Below are positions 7,990-14,001 of a stretch of DNA of 21,431 nt, piece by piece; position 1 is the first letter of the stretch, and every line of letters begins with the position of its first letter. The notes beneath the pieces are model-generated. The model saw only the letters and a program-made list of their open reading frames with translations. It made no database searches and was not told where the DNA came from. The position numbers were made by a program, and so were the translations under genes. Where the stretch lies: positions 1 through 21,431 of the forward strand of contig CAZLFA010000067.1 of NCBI GenBank assembly GCA_964558665.1, read 5' to 3'. Origin of the DNA: CAZLFA01 sp964558665. Its GTDB lineage: Bacteria > Desulfobacterota > Syntrophia > Syntrophales > PHBD01.

Positions 7990-8790
7990 TTGACCGAAGA
8001 TTTTAGCGAAGAGTTTCTATCGACAATCCTGAAGGGCGGCAGAATTGGCCACTCCCTTGTTTTTTTCAGCGAGGTGGATTCAACCAATACGATAGCCTTT
8101 CAACTGGCTGTAAAAGGCGCCCCCGAAGGAACCATTGTTGTTGCGGACAGGCAGACAAAGGGTAAGGGGCGGATGCACAGGGTCTGGCAGTCTCCTCCCG
8201 GCTGCAACATCTATACATCGATTGTTCTGCGCCCGAAAATCGCCCCGGCAATTGCGCCGCAGATTACACTGCTGGCGGGTGTGGCCGTTGCAGACGTTCT
8301 TTCCGCATGGTTCAAGGAAGGCGTGACGCTCAAATGGCCGAATGATGTGCTGCTCAGGGGGCGAAAAATCTCCGGCATCCTGACGGAGATGAAAACCTCC
8401 TCCGCAGGTGTGGATTTCGTCATTGTCGGCATAGGCATTAATGTCAATATGTCATATGCGCAGATGGACGGTCTGTCGCACGGGCTGGCGACGTCCATGA
8501 TGATTGAATCGGCGGGGGAGATTCCCAGATCAGAAGTCATTGCCGGGCTGTGCAAGGGGCTTGCGGGCCTGTACACCGGATTTCTCGATCATGGATTTGA
8601 GCCGGTAAAAAAGAGATGGCTGCGATATTGCGATATGATTGGAAAGCCCGTGCAGATCGCTTTTAAGGACGATATTCAAAATGGTCAGGTCACGGGGCTG
8701 GATGATGACGGAGCGCTGATAATCATGAACGGAAGCGGAAAGCGGCAGCGTATCCTGGCCGGCGATGCCTCGATAAAGAAGGAGAGATAA
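7990..8790 (+). CDS. birA: Biotin--[acetyl-CoA-carboxylase] ligase, no DNA-binding domain
   Basis: This enzyme activates biotin to biotinyl-AMP and attaches it to carboxylase carrier lysines. The catalytic core shows FSEVDSTN, the adenylate loop GKGRMHR (58-64; GRGRRGR in E. coli), WQSPPGCNIYTS, KWPND (115-119) and GRKISGIL with catalytic Lys 126. The C-terminal SH3-like cap begins near YCDMIGKPVQI. There is no N-terminal helix-turn-helix, so this is a monofunctional ligase rather than a BirA repressor. The start must be the TTG at 7990: a stop codon (TAA 7987-7989) lies directly in front, and no ATG occurs before the catalytic core. The Shine-Dalgarno is weak. coaX begins at the next base after its stop. 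Confidence 0.95.
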   Translation: MTEDFSEEFLSTILKGGRIGHSLVFFSEVDSTNTIAFQLAVKGAPEGTIVVADRQTKGKGRMHRVWQSPPGCNIYTSIVLRPKIAPAIAPQITLLAGVAVADVLSAWFKEGVTLKWPNDVLLRGRKISGILTEMKTSSAGVDFVIVGIGINVNMSYAQMDGLSHGLATSMMIESAGEIPRSEVIAGLCKGLAGLYTGFLDHGFEPVKKRWLRYCDMIGKPVQIAFKDDIQNGQVTGLDDDGALIIMNGSGKRQRILAGDASIKKER

Positions 8791-9564
8791 ATGCTTCTGG
8801 TTATTGACGTGGGAAATACGAATACGGTGCTGGGTGTTTATGACAACAAGGAACTCATGCATGACTGGCGTATTAGGACGGTTGTCGATCATACGGTTGA
8901 CGAGTACGGCATGCTCATCTACACACTCTACAAGACAAGCCATATCAGCTCCCGCGCCATCAAGGACATCATCATATCCTGCGTGGTGCCGCCGATGCTC
9001 AATATCCTGGAGCCGCTGTGCGTGAAGTATTTCGGCATCAAACCGCTTATCGTGGGCCCGGGCGTAAAGACCGGGATGCCGATATTCTATGACAACCCGA
9101 GAGAAGTGGGCGCCGACCGCATCGTCAATGCCGTAGCCGCCTTCGAAAAGTACAAGAAGGAGTGCATAATCGTCGATTTCGGCACGGCCACGACATTCGA
9201 CTATATCACTAAAAAAGGCGAATACATGGGGGGCTGCATCACGCCCGGCATCATGATATCCAGCGAGGCCCTTTTTGAAAGGGCGGCCAAGCTTCCCAGG
9301 GTTGAGCTGAACAAACCGAAATCAATAATCGCCAAGGACACGATCAGCAGCATGCAGGCAGGCATCATGTACGGTTACGCAGGGCTTGTTGACGGCATCG
9401 TGGGCAGGATGATTGCCGAAGCGAAATCGAAGCCCACGGTTGTGGCGACGGGAGGCCTCGCCAAGGTGATAGCTCCGGAAACCAAGACAATAGACATTGT
9501 CGACGAGATGCTGACTCTGGAAGGGTTGCGTCTCATCTACGACCGAAATAAAGCGGAGAAATAA
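8791..9564 (+). CDS. coaX: Type III pantothenate kinase
   Basis: CoaX phosphorylates pantothenate in the first committed step of coenzyme A synthesis. It belongs to the ASKHA fold and is unrelated to CoaA. Visible motifs are the phosphate loop DVGNTNTVLG (6-15), GADRIVNA with Asp 109 as the expected catalytic residue, and DFGTATTFD (from 129). GGCITPGI and the ATGGLA segment near the C-terminus also fit. At 257 residues it is full length. The ATG directly abuts the birA stop, and AAGGAGAG inside the end of birA serves as ribosome site. coaE, the last step of the same pathway, follows after three bases, and birA-coaX pairing is common. Confidence 0.97.
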   Translation: MLLVIDVGNTNTVLGVYDNKELMHDWRIRTVVDHTVDEYGMLIYTLYKTSHISSRAIKDIIISCVVPPMLNILEPLCVKYFGIKPLIVGPGVKTGMPIFYDNPREVGADRIVNAVAAFEKYKKECIIVDFGTATTFDYITKKGEYMGGCITPGIMISSEALFERAAKLPRVELNKPKSIIAKDTISSMQAGIMYGYAGLVDGIVGRMIAEAKSKPTVVATGGLAKVIAPETKTIDIVDEMLTLEGLRLIYDRNKAEK

Positions 9565-9567
9565 AAA

Positions 9568-10185
9568 GTGTTGAGTGTCGGCTTGACGGGAGGGATCGGC
9601 AGCGGCAAATCGACAATCGCGGCCATGTTCCGTGACAAAGGGGCTTACATAATAGACTTTGATCTTCTTGCCCACGAAGTGCAGAATCCCGGGCAGCCGG
9701 CCTGGAAGGGTATTATAGACAGATTCGGCAGGGACATCCTGGACGAAAGCGGCCGGATAAACCGAGCCAGACTGGCAGACATCGTCTTTGAAGACGAGGA
9801 AAAACTGGCAATGCTCAACGGCATTGTCCATCCCGCCGTATTTGATGCATGGGCGGCGAGGCTTCGCGAGATTGAAAGTGCGAAACCGGACGCCATCGTC
9901 CTGTCCGATGTTCCGCTTTTGATCGAGGCGGGGGTTAAGCATCTGTTCGATCTCATCATCCTTGTATATATTCCCCCGGCGGAGCAGTTACAGCGGATCA
10001 TGATGAGAAACGGCTACTCCGCTGATGAGGCGAAGAAGAGACTTTCCTCCCAGATGCCCATTGATGAGAAACTCGATCAGGTGGATATAGTTATCAACAA
10101 CCAGTCCTCACCGGAGAGTGCGAAAAAGAGAGTTGACGAGGTCTGGGAGGAACTTGTAAAACGCGAAAAGAAGAAAAATCTTTGA
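9568..10185 (+). CDS. coaE: Dephospho-CoA kinase
   Basis: CoaE phosphorylates the 3'-hydroxyl of dephospho-CoA, completing coenzyme A. The P-loop GGIGSGKST lies at 8-16. FDLLAHEV follows with the substrate-binding Asp, then VLSDVPLLIEAG, the typical CoaE D-x-PLLFE segment with isoleucine at the usual Phe. The lid region is QRIMMRNGYSADEAKKRLSSQMP. VIINNQSSPESAKKRVDEVW resembles the usual VIDNSG end. The start is GTG 9568, with GGAG at 9555-9558 nine bases upstream; TTG 9571 is an alternative. At 205 residues it is normal length. Confidence 0.95.
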   Translation: MLSVGLTGGIGSGKSTIAAMFRDKGAYIIDFDLLAHEVQNPGQPAWKGIIDRFGRDILDESGRINRARLADIVFEDEEKLAMLNGIVHPAVFDAWAARLREIESAKPDAIVLSDVPLLIEAGVKHLFDLIILVYIPPAEQLQRIMMRNGYSADEAKKRLSSQMPIDEKLDQVDIVINNQSSPESAKKRVDEVWEELVKREKKKNL

Positions 10186-10215
10186 AAAAAGAAAAAATAC
10201 CGGAGGTAGAACAAA

Positions 10216-10830
10216 ATGATTGAGAAAAATGTAGTTACCGATTTCAGTCCCAAGACATATGAACCGGTTATCGACCCGACGACCTATGTGCACCCTTTGG
10301 CCTCGGTGATAGGCAATGTCATACTGGGTAAAAACATCATGGTATCGCCGACAGCCTGCATCCGCGGAGATGAGGGCCAGCCCCTCCATGTGGGCGATGA
10401 TTCGAACGCACAGGACGGGGTGGTCATTCACGCCCTGGAAACGGAGAGTCATGGCAAGCCGGTGGAAAAGAATATGTACGAGGTTGACGGCAGGAAATAC
10501 GCCGTATACGTAGGCAAAAGGGTTTCCATGGCGCATCAGGCGCAGGTACACGGACCGGCCGTAGTTATGGACGATACGTTTGTCGGCATGAAGGTTCTGG
10601 TCTTCAAAGCGTACGTGGGAAAAAATTGCGTGCTGGAACCGGGTGCAATTCTGCTTGGAGTTAAGGTTCCGGACGGCCGTTATGTCCCGGCCGGTTCGGT
10701 CATCAATGACCAGAAACAGGCCGATGCACTGCCGGTTATCACCGACAGCTACGCCTTCAAGGACCTGAATAAGGGAGTAGTACACGTTAATACGGCACTG
10801 GCGAAGGGGTATATCGCCGCCAAAAAATAG
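10216..10830 (+). CDS. cam: Gamma carbonic anhydrase, Cam type
   Basis: The product (204 residues) is a left-handed beta-helix protein predicted to interconvert CO2 and bicarbonate. It resembles Methanosarcina Cam more than the short CamH/YrdA group. The three zinc ligands are present as His 72 (VIHALE), His 107 and His 112 (AHQAQVHGP). Also present are the Cam-type residues Arg 50 and Glu 53 (IRGDEG), Gln 66 (SNAQDG) and Glu 75, the residue equivalent to the proton shuttle Glu 84. The acidic-loop insertion HALETESHGKPVEKNMYEVDG is retained. No signal peptide is seen, so it should be cytoplasmic. A strong Shine-Dalgarno GGAGGT sits eight bases before the ATG. The long hairpin element begins at the base after the stop. 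Confidence 0.93.
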   Translation: MIEKNVVTDFSPKTYEPVIDPTTYVHPLASVIGNVILGKNIMVSPTACIRGDEGQPLHVGDDSNAQDGVVIHALETESHGKPVEKNMYEVDGRKYAVYVGKRVSMAHQAQVHGPAVVMDDTFVGMKVLVFKAYVGKNCVLEPGAILLGVKVPDGRYVPAGSVINDQKQADALPVITDSYAFKDLNKGVVHVNTALAKGYIAAKK

Positions 10831-10973
10831 TTTCCGTCCGGGAAGGGTTCTTTTCCGCCCCGGCTGTGTCGATCTGCGGTATTGCTTGTGCGGCGTACGT
10901 ACTAATGTACGCCTCCGCGCAATACCTTGATCTCCTTGCCGGAACGAAAAATTCCTCCTTCCCGGTTCGGAAA
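10831..10973. repeat. 143-base imperfect long-hairpin element (MITE/REP-like)
   Basis: Nested complementary arms surround one centre. TTTCCG (10831-10836) pairs with CGGAAA (10968-10973), and CCGGGAAGG (10838-10846) with CCTTCCCGG (10957-10965). CCGGC (10860-10864) pairs with GCCGG (10938-10942), and GATC (10871) with GATC (10929). GGTATTGC (10878-10885) pairs with GCAATACC (10919-10926), and GGCGTAC (10892-10898) with GTACGCC (10907-10913), leaving an eight-base loop. It starts directly behind the cam stop codon. No open frame is recognised inside. Related pieces occur at 13802-13833 and 15141-15178. Confidence 0.85.
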
Positions 10974-11023
10974 CAAACAGATTAAAACATTCCAGAAATT
11001 CTGGGTGCAGCCATCACAGGTTT

Positions 11024-11482
11024 ATGGGGCAGAACGAGCATACATATCTCTTCAGGCCGGGTATCTGGTCGGCCGACGGCGTCTACCGCGACAATGCAGG
11101 CAGGGAGTTTCCTGTCCGCGGCGAAACGAAGATTCTGCACGGAGACGACAAATGGCTGCTTGAAGGAACGATGTGTCTGTTTGGCGACGAGCAGAAGTCT
11201 TTTTCAAACAACTATGAAATAGATCCTTTCGGCGGCGAGAGACAATCTACGACATGGATTTCCTATAATCCGGCTACGGGAAGCATGACAGGCAGGTTCG
11301 CGGTCGTCGAGGATACCATACTTTCGGAATTCAGGAGCAATGACAACCGTTTCAGCGGTGCAGAGTCCCTGCGGCAGATCAACAGGCAAACCTACAGGAG
11401 CAGCGGCGTGCTGTTTGAAAGCGGAGAACTGATTTCATCATGGTCGGTGACGCTTAATATGGTCAGTGCAGTAGGGAGTTAG
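11024..11482 (+). CDS. Conserved-looking protein of unknown function upstream of queF
   Basis: I do not recognise this 152-residue protein. It starts FRPGIWSADGVYRDNAGREF and continues with short alternating hydrophobic stretches (WLLEGTMCLFG, TTWISYNPATGSMTGRFAVV, TILSEF, GVLFESGELISSWSVTL), which suggests an all-beta, possibly calycin-like barrel. No signal peptide, membrane segment or cysteine motif is present. The ATG at 11024 has only a weak AGG ahead, and no earlier start in frame fits. The stop is four bases before queF, whose ribosome site lies within this gene, so they are almost surely co-transcribed. A link to queuosine salvage is positional inference only. Confidence 0.72.
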   Translation: MGQNEHTYLFRPGIWSADGVYRDNAGREFPVRGETKILHGDDKWLLEGTMCLFGDEQKSFSNNYEIDPFGGERQSTTWISYNPATGSMTGRFAVVEDTILSEFRSNDNRFSGAESLRQINRQTYRSSGVLFESGELISSWSVTLNMVSAVGS

Positions 11483-11486
11483 AATA

Positions 11487-11924
11487 ATGGCGAAAAAGAC
11501 ATCTTCAGGACACACAAAAAAAATGCGGATGACGCAGAATTCGGACCTCAACGGACTGACGCTGCTGGGCGGTGAAGCAAGAGTGAAGAAAAAACTGGAA
11601 GTGTTTCCCAATCATCATCCGGAAAGGGAATATGTCGTCACTCTCACGACCGAAGAGTTTACCTGCGTCTGTCCCATGACCGGCCAGCCTGATTTTGCGA
11701 AAATATCGATCCAGTACATACCGGACAGGAGCATCATCGAGTCAAAGTCTGTCAAACTTTACCTGCAGTCTTACCGGAACAGGGGCGTCTTTCATGAGCA
11801 CGTTACAAATGTCATCCTGGACGACATGGTGGCTGCCTTGAATCCCCGCTGGTGCAAAGTCACAGCGGTGTTTGCCGTCCGCGGAGGGATAGGTATTACC
11901 GTGGACGCCGAGTATCGTAGGTAA
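11487..11924 (+). CDS. queF: NADPH-dependent 7-cyano-7-deazaguanine reductase QueF (type I)
   Basis: QueF reduces the nitrile preQ0 to the amine preQ1 with two NADPH, the last step before insertion of the base into tRNA. The fold belongs to the tunnelling (T-fold) family. EFTCVCPMTGQPDF carries the catalytic Cys 62 and Asp 69. The QueF signature is ESKSVKLYLQSYRN, and FHEHVTN supplies the conserved His. At 145 residues it is the short unimodular type rather than the 280-residue E. coli type. AGGGAG lies eight bases before the ATG. The transporter gene starts two bases after its stop. No preQ1 riboswitch was recognised upstream, and queC, queD and queE are absent from the window. Confidence 0.96.
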   Translation: MAKKTSSGHTKKMRMTQNSDLNGLTLLGGEARVKKKLEVFPNHHPEREYVVTLTTEEFTCVCPMTGQPDFAKISIQYIPDRSIIESKSVKLYLQSYRNRGVFHEHVTNVILDDMVAALNPRWCKVTAVFAVRGGIGITVDAEYRR

Positions 11925-11925
11925 T

Positions 11926-12627
11926 ATGAAGCCACATTACCGACTGCTGCCGGCTGTAGCGGCTATCTTTGTTACGAGTCTGCTCGTTTCCAATATAATT
12001 GCCGTCAAATTGATTGTCGTCGGACCCTTCGTGCTCACAGCGGCCATTATCATCTTTCCGGTTTCCTACATCTTCGGCGACGTGCTCACGGAGGTTTACG
12101 GATATGCACGGGCACGGCAGGTAATCTGGATAGGTTTTGGCTGTAATGTGATGATGGTCGCTGCTGTATATGCCTCCATGCAGATGCCGCCCGCTCCTTT
12201 CTGGTCTGCGGGCAGTCTGCCGTCCGCACAGGCTTCCCAGCAGGCTTTCGAGTCCGTTCTCGGAATTGCACCGCGGCTTCTGGCAGCCTCTTTCGCCGCC
12301 TATCTTGTCGGGGAGTTCATCAATTCTTATGTCATGTCGCGCATGAAAATAATCAGCCGCGGACGTCATCTCTGGATGCGCACGATAGCATCCACGATTG
12401 CCGGACAACTGGCGGACTCAGCTATTTTCATCTTCGTTGCCTTTATCGGACATGTACCTGCCGATAAACTTCTGCCGCTCATATTGTCGCAGTGGATTGT
12501 CAAGTCGGCATATGAGGCGCTTGCAACGCCGCTTACATATATGATCGTCTTCTATCTAAAAAAATCGGAGAAGGCGGATTACTACGATTACGAGACGAAT
12601 TATAATCCGCTGCGCTGGAATGAATGA
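11926..12627 (+). CDS. yhhQ: Queuosine precursor transporter, YhhQ family
   Basis: This integral inner-membrane protein (233 residues, roughly six hydrophobic segments) resembles the YhhQ/QPTR family that imports preQ0 and preQ1. Family-like features are the early VTSLLVSNIIAVKLI helix, IIFPVSYIFGDVLTEVYGYARARQVIW, and the late segment RTIASTIAGQLADSAIFIFVAF. The C-terminal tail is hydrophilic with tyrosines (YYDYETNYNPLRW). It starts two bases after the queF stop, so the pair reads as an uptake-plus-reduction module for preQ0. The substrate is inferred from family and neighbour, not seen in the sequence. The Shine-Dalgarno is weak, which fits coupled translation from queF. Confidence 0.93.
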   Translation: MKPHYRLLPAVAAIFVTSLLVSNIIAVKLIVVGPFVLTAAIIIFPVSYIFGDVLTEVYGYARARQVIWIGFGCNVMMVAAVYASMQMPPAPFWSAGSLPSAQASQQAFESVLGIAPRLLAASFAAYLVGEFINSYVMSRMKIISRGRHLWMRTIASTIAGQLADSAIFIFVAFIGHVPADKLLPLILSQWIVKSAYEALATPLTYMIVFYLKKSEKADYYDYETNYNPLRWNE

Positions 12628-12657
12628 TAACGGTTCCAAAGAGGAGGGCATGAATTT

Positions 12658-12858
12658 ATGAACGGAAAAGAGACGATAACCGAAAAGGATCGGGCAATGG
12701 CCCGGAAGTGTTTGGAATGTCCGGTCTGCCGCCGTGCCAGGGATAAGCAGAAAGGATTTGCATTCTGGTTTGTGAGGAGGATCGAAGGAGAACTGTGCCC
12801 CTGGTGCAAGGCGTATGAAAAAGTTTACGGCCGCAAGGCTCACGAGGCGGTCAGGTGA
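12658..12858 (+). CDS. Five-cysteine mini-protein, putative zinc binding
   Basis: The product is 66 residues with CLECPVC (Cys 18, 21, 24) and, after a basic aromatic linker (FAFWFVRR), CPWC (Cys 47, 50), followed by KAYEKVYGRKAHE. The two CxxC pairs suggest one zinc ribbon or knuckle. I cannot name the family. GAGGAGGG at 12641-12648 lies nine bases before the ATG. Another ATG (12650) opens a three-codon frame, Met-Asn-Leu, whose TGA stop overlaps this start codon. It follows the transporter after 30 bases and is probably its operon partner. A role in queuosine metabolism is only positional. Confidence 0.7.
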   Translation: MNGKETITEKDRAMARKCLECPVCRRARDKQKGFAFWFVRRIEGELCPWCKAYEKVYGRKAHEAVR

Positions 12859-12875
12859 TACAACTTACAGGATTT

Positions 12876-12893
12876 ATTGTGATATATTGTGAT
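12876..12893 (+). promoter_or_regulatory. Tandem 8-base repeats upstream of a promoter (putative regulator site)
   Basis: ATTGTGAT occurs at 12876-12883 and 12886-12893, exactly ten bases apart, so both copies face the same side of the helix. They end 11 bases before the -35 hexamer at 12905. That position suits an activator. The binding protein is unknown. Confidence 0.45.
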
Positions 12894-12904
12894 TCCCTGT
12901 TGTA

Positions 12905-12933
12905 TTGACAATAAACAAGTTTCACCCTATAAT
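12905..12933 (+). promoter_or_regulatory. Consensus sigma-70 promoter
   Basis: TTGACA (12905-12910) and TATAAT (12928-12933) are separated by exactly 17 bases, so both hexamers match the consensus completely. Transcription would begin near 12940, about 45 bases ahead of the ATG at 12985, and would cover the putative exported protein and probably the TatA-like gene. Confidence 0.75.
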
Positions 12934-12984
12934 CTCGGAGAGCGGAAAGGACATAACGTAAAGAATTCTTCCGGAGCCGGTTAG

Positions 12985-13305
12985 ATGATGATGCAGAAAA
13001 TCAGGCTGTCCCATAAGCCGTTCATCGGGCTTTGCATCTTGTTATTGTGCCTTATGACGAGCATTGATGACCTCAATGGCTTCTGGCAGCAGTGCAATAC
13101 TCAAGTTCCCATTGTCCAGAGCGCCGGCATTCAGGGGGCGGATGATTTAAAGTCAAGGCCGTTATCGACCGCTTCTGCCATTGTCGATGAAATCGATGTT
13201 TCCATTTATCCGTCCTTTTCATTTTTTTTCCTTAATAAAACACAATCCAATTCAACTCTTGTTTATCTGAATTCCTCTCGTAATCGCGCTCCTCCCTCTT
13301 GCTGA
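12985..13305 (+). CDS. Putative small exported protein, unknown function
   Basis: I do not recognise this 106-residue product. It begins MMMQKIRLSHK and has a hydrophobic stretch (PFIGLCILLLCLMTS) that fits a signal peptide or anchor. A polar region with one early cysteine follows, then SFSFFFLNKT, and the product ends NRAPPSC. GGAG at 12973-12976 is eight bases before the first of three consecutive ATGs. Support comes mainly from the consensus promoter and correctly spaced ribosome site. Base composition is more A+T-rich than in the surrounding genes and the C-terminal half is low in complexity, so it may be a decayed or recently acquired gene. It could also be spurious. Confidence 0.45.
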   Translation: MMMQKIRLSHKPFIGLCILLLCLMTSIDDLNGFWQQCNTQVPIVQSAGIQGADDLKSRPLSTASAIVDEIDVSIYPSFSFFFLNKTQSNSTLVYLNSSRNRAPPSC

Positions 13306-13435
13306 TCAAATCTGCCGGCATAAATTATTGAAAATCACAATCATATTTGTGCGTGAATGACCGCACAGGAAGTGCTGAGTAAAATAGTCGGCAACGGATA
13401 CCGTCAGAGGAGTCCGGTAAAAAGGAAGTATCTAT

Positions 13436-13642
13436 ATGTACGATGCGAAAAAAAGACGGGCGGCGTTTCTTGCTCTTCTTCCTGGCCTGTTAATTCTGAT
13501 TATTGCGCTGATAATATTCGGACCGGGCAGGTTTCCCGATCTGGGAAGCTCTATCGGGAAAGCGATAAAGGGTTTTAAAGGGGCGATGGATGAACCCGAC
13601 AAAAAATTGGAGGACAAAGCAAAATCGGAAAAGCAGAGTTGA
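13436..13642 (+). CDS. tatA: TatA/E-type twin-arginine translocase component
   Basis: TatA oligomers form the passage for folded twin-arginine substrates in the inner membrane. Residues 10-28 are a hydrophobic helix. FGPGRFPDLG (28-37) is the TatA hinge, followed by an amphipathic helix SSIGKAIKGFKGAM and a charged tail, 68 residues in all. The N-terminus MYDAKKRRAAF is unusual: TatA normally has a very short N-terminus on the periplasmic side, whereas four basic residues before the helix argue against that topology. AAGGAAG (13422-13428) is seven bases before the ATG and no other start is plausible. No tatC or tatB is in the window. TatA versus TatE cannot be told apart here. Confidence 0.82.
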   Translation: MYDAKKRRAAFLALLPGLLILIIALIIFGPGRFPDLGSSIGKAIKGFKGAMDEPDKKLEDKAKSEKQS

Positions 13643-13993
13643 GTTTCCATAAGCTGATGATGTGCCGGAGAAAAAGAAAAGATAGGATTGAAATAGATTA
13701 AATCAACTGGTGTCGGCGCCTATTTCTTGGACTTTTTTCCGGAGGGGGGTTCCCGGTTTCCACCTCCTTTACTGGGACCCTCCTATCAATACTATAAATT
13801 CCCGGAGCGAAAAGAGGGTATTTTCGTTCCGGCAGGTAGAGCAGTGTAACCCGTGCGCAAAGAGTTTTCCGCGGCTCAGAATATTTTTTCTATGTAAGCC
13901 GTGATCACTCCCCAAGCCTTGCCTGATGAAAAAATATTTAATTCGCCGCTTGCAAACCCCTTGCGCAGGCTTTACAAGACTTCCGGCCGGAAG
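13643..13993. other. 351-base non-coding stretch between tatA and rdgC 3' ends
   Basis: No credible gene is seen here. The stretch holds G/C-rich imperfect inverted repeats around 13738-13785 (GGAGGGGGGTTCCC against GGGACCCTCC), a strong hairpin at 13802-13832, a T-run at 13882-13887 and a palindrome at its right edge. It lies between convergent genes, so termination functions are expected. A structured RNA cannot be excluded. Confidence 0.6.
13802..13833. repeat. 12-bp hairpin sharing sequence with the 10831 element
   Basis: CCGGAGCGAAAA (13802-13813) pairs with TTTTCGTTCCGG (13821-13832) through 12 positions with one G-U, loop GAGGGTA. Bases 13814-13833 match the reverse complement of 10938-10957 of the long-hairpin element at 17 of 20 positions by eye. 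It may be a degenerate piece of the same repeat family. Confidence 0.5.
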
Positions 13994-14001
13994 CTATTTT
14001 T
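13980..14001 (+). terminator. Possible short terminator at the tatA/rdgC junction
   Basis: The 14-base palindrome CTTCCGGCCGGAAG (13980-13993) abuts the rdgC stop codon and, on the plus strand, is followed by CTA and five T residues. The stem would be only five pairs around a GGCC loop, so this is weak. It could act on rightward transcripts. Confidence 0.3.

Noticed and set aside
10974..11023. preQ1 riboswitch upstream of the queF operon
   Set aside because: No preQ1-I pseudoknot pattern or A-rich tail is seen; the sequence here is the edge of the hairpin element plus unremarkable bases.
13330..13435. GEMM/c-di-GMP-type riboswitch before tatA (GCACAGG and a small hairpin)
   Set aside because: The second conserved block (GCAAAGCC-like) and the P1 closing stem are missing.
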